From Anaerolineae bacterium (GTDB lineage Bacteria; Chloroflexota; Anaerolineae; Aggregatilineales; UBA2796): a stretch of DNA of 6,490 nt. Of this stretch, positions 1 through 4,405 are shown piece by piece (the stretch's first letter is position 1; every line of letters begins with the position of its first letter). The translations under genes and the position numbers were made by a program. The notes under the pieces are model-generated. The model ran no database searches and was not told where the DNA came from. It saw only the letters and a list, made by a program, of their open reading frames with translations. The DNA is taken from the NCBI GenBank assembly GCA_020851855.1, contig JADZBY010000242.1, positions 1-6,490 on the forward strand. Direction: 5' to 3'.

Positions 1-1937
1 ACCTGGAGCGTGGAGACATGATCCGTCACGCCACGCGCCTCGGCGTCCTGCCAGCGGTACGCTTCTTCGCCCATGCGCACGAGTGAATCGGGCGTCATAT
101 AGTCCGTGAAATGCGCCTTCATCGCCTCTTCCGGCTCCACGCCCCGCAGAAGGCGGATGGACGGGCTGATGTAGGTAAACTTCAGGTCGGTATTCACCGT
201 CCAGATCACGTCGCGGACGTTTTCCGCCAGCAAGCGGTAGCGGGCCTCGCTCTCGCGCAGGGCGGCTTCCGCCTCGAAGCGCTCCCGGTAATAGCGGATG
301 CGCTGCCGCCGCCAGGCCAGAAGGAAGGCGGCCCCGCTGCCGAGCAGCGTCACGCCGATCAGGATCGCCGTCAGCCACAGGCGTTCGAGCAGCGGCGCGT
401 ACGCTTCCGCCGCGCCAACGCTGACGACCATGTACCAGGGCGACTCCGGGATGATGCGCGTGTCGGCCAGGACAAGCTCACCATCCAGGCCGAGGCCCTC
501 GACAACGCCCGTGTGGCCCAGCGACGCCTGGACCACCTGCGCATCGGGTCCGGCCAGGGGCACACGCAGCTTCAGGGCCGCGTCCGGCAGATGGCGCAAC
601 TCGTTGAGGACGAGCAGGTCGTCGCCTTCCCGGCGCACCAGCATCGTTTCGGCAGTCAGGCTGGGCGTTGGCCAGCGGCGCATCATGGGGTAAAGCTGGC
701 GCGTGGGGTCGATTCTCAGGACGACCACGGCCAGCATATGCACCTCGTCATCCGGGTCTATGATCGGGGCCAGAACGGACAGGTGGATGGGCTGGTCATC
801 GCCCTCACGATGGAAGTCCATCAACGACGCAGTCTGCGTCCACAGCGCCCGCTCGACGTACTGCATCACATGCCGCCTGTCCGGCTCTGCCGCGGACGGT
901 CCGGCGGGCACAGAGAAGCGCTGGATGCCTTCCATATCCAGGAGCATCACCCGTTCGTAATCGTAGACGGCGTGAATCTGGCCAAACCATGAGCCGATCT
1001 GTCCCGCCGCGTCGGCGTCGTCCGGATCGGCCAGAAAGCGCTTAACCAAATTGGCGAACGCATCGTTTCCGTGAAGGACGTGGCCGTTGCCCAGGCGCTC
1101 GGCGCGCCACCGGATCAGCTCGTCGGCCTTCAGCGCGGCGACCGTGGCGATCTGGCCGTCTACCGACTGCCGGACCTGTTCTTCATAGTATTTATAGTAC
1201 AGGTAGCCGACGGTCACGATGGCGAGCGCCACGATCACGAACAGCATCCAGTAGATGGGCGCGGCCCGCCTTCGCGCTTCGTCCCCCAGCAGGGGCGACT
1301 CCATCGGGACGGCCATCAGGGAAGCGCCCAGCGCGACAAAACCGAGGCTGGTGGGCAGCGGCGGCGGGGCGATCATGCCGTCGTAGAGTTGGGGCAGCCC
1401 GATCAGATACATCAGCGCCAGCGTGAAATGCCCGACAATCACGACAAAGGCGATCCAGCGCACGCCCGCCTGTGACCAGCGCCACGAGGGTGAATGTGAG
1501 GCCAGCGTCAGGAACGCCAGGCTGGTGAGGATGAAGGACACAGCCGTCAGGGGAGCCATGTGCCCGAACGGCGTGCCGCCATACACCGGTTCGAGCGGCG
1601 ACCCCAGGCGCTCGAACTCCAGGTAAATGCCCTGGATTCCGGTCAGAAAGAGCAGCCCGGTCAGGACCAGGGTCAGCACGCCGAGCGCTGCCGCCGCCCG
1701 GCGCACCGCGCGACGCTTCAGGCCGAGGGCGCAGAGGAACTGGGCCGTTCCGAGCAGGGCAAAGGACAGGGCGGCGCTGGGCGCGATGGGGAACGGATGA
1801 CGCCCCAGGTATGTGAGCGCCGGCACATCCAGGAACCATCCCACCAACCCAGCGATGCCGATGAGCGCCGCCAGCGCGGCGCTGCTACGGGCGTGGACAC
1901 GGATGATTCGTTGCTCGGCGTTAGCTGCTGTGCTCAT
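1..1937 (-). CDS. Multi-membrane PAS sensor protein, 3' end outside the window
   Basis: This is a membrane signal sensor. The ATG at 1937-1935 opens a frame that runs without a stop to base 1 (645 full codons), so the C-terminus is missing. Hydrophobic segments lie near residues 22-38, 51-72, 82-105, 128-146, 161-181, 193-210 and 228-247. A soluble domain of about 270 residues follows (252-518), then an eighth segment (520-541), a short charged coil with LRESEARYRLLAE (about 560-572), and a PAS domain with DVIWTVNTDLKFTYISPS (about 576-593). The 252-518 domain has LLDMEGIQRF near 332-341 and VLNELRH near 443-449, patterns I associate with Cache-like sensor domains of PAS kinases and diguanylate cyclases. 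Its topology suggests it senses an external ligand, with PAS relaying inside. The output (histidine kinase, GGDEF/EAL or other) cannot be seen. The start is supported by GGAG nine bases upstream. Sensor identity is sure; ligand and output are unknown. Confidence 0.9.
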   Translation of the reverse strand, partial: MSTAANAEQRIIRVHARSSAALAALIGIAGLVGWFLDVPALTYLGRHPFPIAPSAALSFALLGTAQFLCALGLKRRAVRRAAAALGVLTLVLTGLLFLTGIQGIYLEFERLGSPLEPVYGGTPFGHMAPLTAVSFILTSLAFLTLASHSPSWRWSQAGVRWIAFVVIVGHFTLALMYLIGLPQLYDGMIAPPPLPTSLGFVALGASLMAVPMESPLLGDEARRRAAPIYWMLFVIVALAIVTVGYLYYKYYEEQVRQSVDGQIATVAALKADELIRWRAERLGNGHVLHGNDAFANLVKRFLADPDDADAAGQIGSWFGQIHAVYDYERVMLLDMEGIQRFSVPAGPSAAEPDRRHVMQYVERALWTQTASLMDFHREGDDQPIHLSVLAPIIDPDDEVHMLAVVVLRIDPTRQLYPMMRRWPTPSLTAETMLVRREGDDLLVLNELRHLPDAALKLRVPLAGPDAQVVQASLGHTGVVEGLGLDGELVLADTRIIPESPWYMVVSVGAAEAYAPLLERLWLTAILIGVTLLGSGAAFLLAWRRQRIRYYRERFEAEAALRESEARYRLLAENVRDVIWTVNTDLKFTYISPSIRLLRGVEPEEAMKAHFTDYMTPDSLVRMGEEAYRWQDAEARGVTDHVSTLQ

Positions 1938-1946
1938 GGACGTAGT

Positions 1947-1950
1947 CTCC
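1947..1950 (-). promoter_or_regulatory. Ribosome binding site of the PAS sensor gene
   Basis: On the minus strand GGAG stands nine bases before the ATG at 1937. It is the best Shine-Dalgarno match close to this frame and supports the chosen start. Confidence 0.6.
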
Positions 1951-1973
1951 ACGCCCGACGGGTAGCACGATGA

Positions 1974-1992
1974 GTTGACATGCATTGACAAC
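1974..1992. promoter_or_regulatory. Imperfect 19-bp dyad upstream of the sensor gene (possible operator)
   Basis: The plus-strand sequence GTTGACATGCATTGACAAC has arms of the form GTTGnCA / TGnCAAC (six of nine positions pair). It also contains TTGACA twice, ten bases apart, one helical turn. It ends 37 bases before the sensor ATG and would lie in the leader or promoter of that gene. It could be a regulator site. The two TTGACA hexamers look like -35 boxes on the plus strand, but no matching -10 box or plus-strand gene follows, so I prefer the operator reading, weakly. Confidence 0.3.
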
Positions 1993-2180
1993 TGCGGCAA
2001 CACTCAGCTTGCTTCACAGACAAACCGCATGAATTTCGGTGAACAGCATCGCCGAATGCTCAGCTTATCAACACGCCGAATCGTTTTCTGTCAGTGACGA
2101 TCAGGAGCGCGTACTGCCTTCGCGCCGACAGCCACGGGCCATTCCGTTTCCGGGAGACAAGAATAGATTCGGATGCACCG

Positions 2181-2186
2181 ATTATA
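2181..2186 (-). promoter_or_regulatory. Perfect TATAAT -10 box pointing at the sensor gene
   Basis: The minus strand reads TATAAT here, inside the least GC-rich stretch of the window, and points toward the sensor ATG about 245 bases away. No good -35 hexamer is found 16-18 bases upstream. If used, it gives a leader of roughly 235 nucleotides that includes the 1974-1992 dyad. A chance match in an AT-richer stretch is the main alternative. Confidence 0.3.
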
Positions 2187-2314
2187 GACCACTTTAATGG
2201 AACGAAACTAGTACGAACCGACATAATGCAGAAGCGCGGCAGCCGTACAGGGCTGAGCGTGTGATGCACTACGCGCGGCGGACAGTGCGCAGAACGATGC
2301 AGCCAAGACACGGA

Positions 2315-2453
2315 CCTCACCCCCGGCCCCTCTCCACGACTGCCACCCCAGAGGGGACCCCGGCAGTCGTAGAGAGGGGAGTCGGCACGTCGGTCACGGC
2401 GCTTTCCCCCTCTCTATGCGGTACTCCGCATGGAGAGGGGGTAGGGGGTGAGG
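2315..2453. repeat. Large imperfect palindrome with two internal hairpins (repeat unit A)
   Basis: The outer arms CCTCACCCCC (2315-2324) and GGGGGTGAGG (2444-2453) are exact inverted repeats about 140 bases apart. Between them are two strong hairpins. One is 2327-2344 paired with 2362-2379 (17 of 18 positions pair). The other is 2406-2441, with a 16-position stem containing one T-G pair around a TACT loop. This is the architecture of dispersed palindromic elements (REP/MITE-like). No protein is encoded. Transcribed RNA from either strand would fold strongly. No T-run follows the stems, so a rho-independent terminator is not supported. Confidence 0.8.
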
Positions 2454-2457
2454 CTCA
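2399..2457 (+). repeat. 59-bp direct repeat, copy 1 (contains hairpin 2406-2441)
   Basis: This segment is identical base for base to 2660-2718, 261 bases downstream. It starts GCGCTTTCCCCC, contains the ATGCGG/CCGCAT hairpin and ends GGGGGTGAGGCTCA. Less exact similarity extends outward: TAGAGAGGGGAG precedes both copies (2370-2381 and 2630-2641), and CAGCTTC follows both (2468-2474 and 2734-2740). Complete identity of a non-coding segment points to recent duplication or ongoing gene conversion. Confidence 0.9.
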
Positions 2458-2473
2458 AAGTTCCTATCAGCTT

Positions 2474-2632
2474 CTAGAGTGTGTCTGCAAACCCTCACCC
2501 CCGGCCCCTCTCCCTCATGGAGAGGGGTGCGGAAACCCAGGATTCCCGCTTTTCTCCCCTCTCGCCCTGAGGGAGAGAGGGGCCGGGGGAGTGAGGGTCA
2601 ACGCGAAAACGGGCTTTGCAGACACACCCTAG
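2474..2632. mobile_element. MITE-like element with 18-bp terminal inverted repeats and TA ends
   Basis: The left end CTAGAGTGTGTCTGCAAA (2474-2491) and the reverse complement of the right end (2615-2632), CTAGGGTGTGTCTGCAAA, match at 17 of 18 bases. TA dinucleotides at 2475-2476 and 2630-2631 would be the target duplication, as for IS630/Tc1-type insertion. Inside, a second inverted pair (2492-2514 with 2571-2597) carries the CTCACCCCCGGCCCCTCTCC motif, and there are two small hairpins. The element is about 159 bp, has no transposase gene and would depend on one elsewhere. It sits between the two 59-bp repeats. The IS630 link rests only on the TA ends. Confidence 0.65.
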
Positions 2633-2659
2633 AGAGGGGAGATTGCCGGCCCTGCCGCC

Positions 2660-2718
2660 GCGCTTTCCCCCTCTCTATGCGGTACTCCGCATGGAGAGGG
2701 GGTAGGGGGTGAGGCTCA
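2660..2718 (+). repeat. 59-bp direct repeat, copy 2 (contains hairpin 2667-2702)
   Basis: This is the second exact copy of the 59-bp unit at 2399-2457. Its hairpin stem is CCCCCTCTC-T-ATGCGG paired with CCGCAT-G-GAGAGGGGG. It lies about 93 bases beyond the end of amrB, which runs toward it on the minus strand. It could slow RNA decay or polymerase on that transcript, but this is inference, and there is no T-tract. Confidence 0.9.
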
Positions 2719-2810
2719 GCGTCCATACCATAACAGCTTCAGAGCAGCGTGAGAGACGGGCGCGATGAGAGGATGCGGCGGCGGAGTCTTGCGCGTCGGG
2801 ATGGCGGCGC

Positions 2811-3683
2811 TCAGCCGGAGCGGATTGGCGTGTCCCTGAAGGTCGCCGCGCCGTAGCCGACCACCTGGGAATAGTCGCCCGTCACGTCGCCCGATGTCGC
2901 GTACCGCACGACATTAGCCTGGGGTGCGCTCATCCGCTTGAGCGCCTCGATGACGGTCGCAATCGCGCCGTGCCCGCAGGCGAACGCGACGCCTTGCTCG
3001 TCCAGATCGACCACGCGCGGCGCGTCCAGGTCGGACACCGCCCCTAGCATCCGGGAGTCAAGCTCGTTGGCGACCGGCTGGGGATAAAAGTGCGACAGGT
3101 CCGAGCTGGCGACGAACAGCACGCGCCGCCCGCGCAGCGTCTCGGCCAGCGTTTCGGCAAGCTGGGCCGACATGCGCTTGGACTGGTCCAGCAGCATTAT
3201 GGGCACAAGCGTGAAGCCCGGCGCGAGCACGTGTTGCAAAAATGGCAATTCGATTTCGATGGAGTGCTCCGGGTCGCCGCGCACCGCCTGCAGGGGCACA
3301 CGCGCCGAGATGGCCTCGACAGCCTCGCGGTCAATGGCGACCGGGCCGAGCGGCGTCTCGTAGGCGTCGTGGCCAGACGTCAGGGCGCGGACGGCGGCGG
3401 TCAGGCCGGGGATGGGGCGGTGCAGCGGCCCGATGACGACGACCGTGTCATAGGTCTGCCCGCGCACCGTATCAAAGGCGTGGGCCGCGACCTGCCCGCT
3501 GTAGCGCAGACCGGCGTGCGGCGCGAGCAGCCCACGCACCGCGCCGCCGTGGCCGGGCGGTTTCGCCGCGTCTGCACTCTCAAGAAAATCATCGATCATG
3601 GCCTTCAGGCGGTCTGCTCGCCCCGGATACCACGTCCCGGCCAGGGGCGATGGCCGCGCGTCGCTTGGCGTGCCGTGCGGCAT
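2811..3683 (-). CDS. amrB: AmmeMemoRadiSam system protein B (Memo family)
   Basis: This is a complete Memo-family protein of about 290 residues, the family's usual length. Numbered from the second ATG plus one (first ATG at 3686 = residue 1), the family marks are RPSPLAGTWYP at the N-terminus, PHAG with H57, GPLH with H89, DPEHSIEIELPFLQ with E140/H141, SSDLSHFYP with D196/H199, CGHGAI with C237, and SGDVTGDYSQVVGYG near the end. H57, H89 and C237 correspond to the metal-binding His/His/Cys set of human MEMO1, so a metal-dependent redox or dioxygenase-like role is plausible. The fold relates to extradiol dioxygenases, but the bacterial substrate is unknown. In many prokaryotes the gene sits with AMMECR1 (amrA) and a radical SAM gene (amrS); neither is visible here, nor is there an AMMECR1 fusion. 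GGAG lies six bases from the ATG at 3683 but only three from 3686, so I chose 3683. Identity is firm; function is not. Confidence 0.95.
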   Translation of the reverse strand: MPHGTPSDARPSPLAGTWYPGRADRLKAMIDDFLESADAAKPPGHGGAVRGLLAPHAGLRYSGQVAAHAFDTVRGQTYDTVVVIGPLHRPIPGLTAAVRALTSGHDAYETPLGPVAIDREAVEAISARVPLQAVRGDPEHSIEIELPFLQHVLAPGFTLVPIMLLDQSKRMSAQLAETLAETLRGRRVLFVASSDLSHFYPQPVANELDSRMLGAVSDLDAPRVVDLDEQGVAFACGHGAIATVIEALKRMSAPQANVVRYATSGDVTGDYSQVVGYGAATFRDTPIRSG

Positions 3684-3689
3684 CATACA

Positions 3690-3693
3690 CTCC
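3690..3693 (-). promoter_or_regulatory. Ribosome binding site of amrB, deciding its start
   Basis: GGAG on the minus strand is six bases from the second of two adjacent ATG codons (3683) and only three from the first (3686). Normal spacing favours the second. Confidence 0.55.
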
Positions 3694-3718
3694 GTGTCTC
3701 ACACCCATCGCTACAGGC

Positions 3719-3727
3719 ATTGTATCA
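3719..3727 (-). promoter_or_regulatory. Extended -10 promoter for amrB
   Basis: The minus strand reads TGATACAAT, an extended -10 element (TGn followed by TACAAT, five of six to TATAAT), in the 89-base gap between the receiver gene and amrB. The -35 region is GCGCAC-like and does not match, which is tolerated for extended -10 promoters. Transcription would begin near 3712 and give a leader of under 30 bases. amrB may therefore be transcribed independently of the receiver. Confidence 0.45.
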
Positions 3728-3739
3728 CGGCGCGGTGAT
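3724..3739. promoter_or_regulatory. Near-perfect 16-bp palindrome overlapping the amrB promoter
   Basis: ATCACGGCGCGGTGAT is palindromic at 14 of 16 bases. It starts within the extended -10 box and extends into the spacer, where a bound repressor would block polymerase. With a GC core it could also be chance. Its position in the receiver-amrB gap fits an operator better than a terminator, since no T-run follows. Confidence 0.3.
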
Positions 3740-3772
3740 GCGTGCGCGAGGGTCAGGGAGCGCCCGGCGAGA

Positions 3773-4147
3773 TTACAGGCCCAGCGCCGCCCGCACCGCC
3801 TTGTCGAGGGCCAGCATGGTGATCGGCTTGGTCAGGATGGTGTTCACCAGTTGGGCATCGGCCCGGTCGAGCATGATCGGCACGGCGGTGAGCACGACGA
3901 TGCGCGTTCGGTCAAAGCGCGGGTCGCTGCGCACGGCGCGCAGCACATCCAGGCCGGTCACGCCGGGCATGGCGATATCCAGGACGATCAGGGTAGGCGT
4001 CTCGGTGGCGAGGATATTGAGGGCTTCCTGGCCGCCCGCCGCTTTGAGCAGCTGGCACGGCAACCGGCCCAGGATGACGCCGAACAGGTCAAGCAGGTCC
4101 TGTTCGTCATCGACCAGGAGCACCTGGGGGCGAACCAAATCCGACAT
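3773..4147 (-). CDS. Single-domain CheY-like response regulator receiver
   Basis: This 124-residue protein is a receiver domain and nothing more. The acidic pair D13/D14 follows VLLV, the phosphorylation site is D57 in LIVLDIAMPG, the switch residue is T87 in VVLTA, and the conserved lysine is K107 in LTKP. All catalytic positions are present, so it should accept phosphate from a histidine kinase. With no DNA-binding or enzyme domain, it probably acts by protein-protein contact or as a phosphate relay. The ATG at 4147 is the only ATG start before an in-frame upstream TGA; its ribosome site is weak (GAGG eleven bases away). It is upstream of amrB on the same strand with an 89-base gap. The partner kinase is not identified; the truncated sensor at the left edge is one candidate only if its missing part is a kinase. 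Confidence 0.93.
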   Translation of the reverse strand: MSDLVRPQVLLVDDEQDLLDLFGVILGRLPCQLLKAAGGQEALNILATETPTLIVLDIAMPGVTGLDVLRAVRSDPRFDRTRIVVLTAVPIMLDRADAQLVNTILTKPITMLALDKAVRAALGL

Positions 4148-4219
4148 GTCAGGTGTGGCCTCGGCGGTCCCCGCTGCGGCTCGCGCTCACGGGCCATGAA
4201 CAGCGAGGAACTCACCGAT

Positions 4220-4225
4220 AGTATA
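4220..4225 (-). promoter_or_regulatory. Candidate -10 box of the receiver gene
   Basis: The minus strand reads TATACT (five of six to TATAAT), about 70 bases before the receiver ATG. The hexamer 17 bases upstream (TGAGCG) is a poor -35. It would give a leader of about 65 bases. Support is limited to position and the -10 match. Confidence 0.35.
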
Positions 4226-4264
4226 CCCGATTCATACACAGGCGCTCAGGAACGGGGCGGCAGG

Positions 4265-4284
4265 TTTATATATTCAAATATTCA
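4265..4284. promoter_or_regulatory. AT-rich tract with two ATATTCA direct repeats in the divergent gap
   Basis: Eighteen of twenty bases here are A or T, in striking contrast with the surroundings. The heptamer ATATTCA occurs at 4270-4276 and again at 4278-4284. It lies between the candidate receiver and ATPase promoters, where an AT-rich block could act as an UP element, a melting site or a nucleoid-protein or regulator site. None of these is shown. Confidence 0.3.
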
Positions 4285-4345
4285 GACCGAGGCAAAATGG
4301 ACGGGCGTCCCCTCGCATTCCAGGGCTGCAAATTTGTTCTAATTG

Positions 4346-4354
4346 TGCTACGCT
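4346..4354 (+). promoter_or_regulatory. Candidate extended -10 promoter of the HerA-like ATPase gene
   Basis: TGCTACGCT fits the extended -10 form TGnTAnnnT. It lies 51 bases before the ATPase ATG. The hexamer 17 bases upstream (CTGCAA) matches TTGACA at only three positions. It is the best plus-strand promoter candidate in this gap, but weak. Confidence 0.3.
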
Positions 4355-4405
4355 AAAGACAGAACACGCGCGGAAACGCATTCGAGACGAAAAGGCAGAT
4401 GGGCT

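Larger units (their letters stand above)
1938..2810. other. Gene-free stretch, left half plain and right half repeat-dense
   Basis: No convincing gene lies in these 873 bases. The part 1938-2310 is visibly less GC-rich than the genes and holds only the sensor leader signals and a short hairpin (AGCAT/ATGCT arms at 2049-2064). The part 2315-2718 consists almost wholly of G/C-rich palindromes, described separately. The part 2719-2810 shows nothing recognisable, including no rho-independent terminator after amrB. Frames open across this stretch follow the palindromes or lack any family motif, so I do not call them genes. Confidence 0.75.

Noticed and set aside
111..992. A 293-codon open frame on the plus strand, and smaller ones to 1973
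   Set aside because: They lie antisense to the PAS sensor, whose frame is open throughout with clear membrane and PAS features; the antisense products are His/Gln/Arg-rich and resemble nothing.
1975..1990. Plus-strand -35 boxes (TTGACA twice)
   Set aside because: No acceptable -10 hexamer 16-18 bases downstream and no plus-strand gene follows before 4406.
2060..2320. An 86-codon minus-strand frame in the gap before the sensor
   Set aside because: No recognisable motif, no good ribosome site, it overlaps the palindrome block at its start, and base composition is unlike the genes. A degraded gene remnant cannot be excluded.
2667..2702. Rho-independent terminator for amrB
   Set aside because: The hairpin is strong and lies downstream of amrB, but no T-run follows on the minus strand and the same hairpin is a repeated element.
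2261..2712. Plus-strand frames of 123 and 77 codons
   Set aside because: They consist of translated palindromic repeats (Pro/Leu/Ser-rich in one arm, Gly/Arg/Glu-rich in the other).
2315..2718. CRISPR array
   Set aside because: Only two exact copies, 261 bases apart, each internally palindromic and longer than normal CRISPR repeats, with no regular spacers.
3090..4342. Plus-strand frames of 369 and 230 codons
   Set aside because: Both run antisense across amrB and the receiver gene, which carry all their family motifs on the minus strand.
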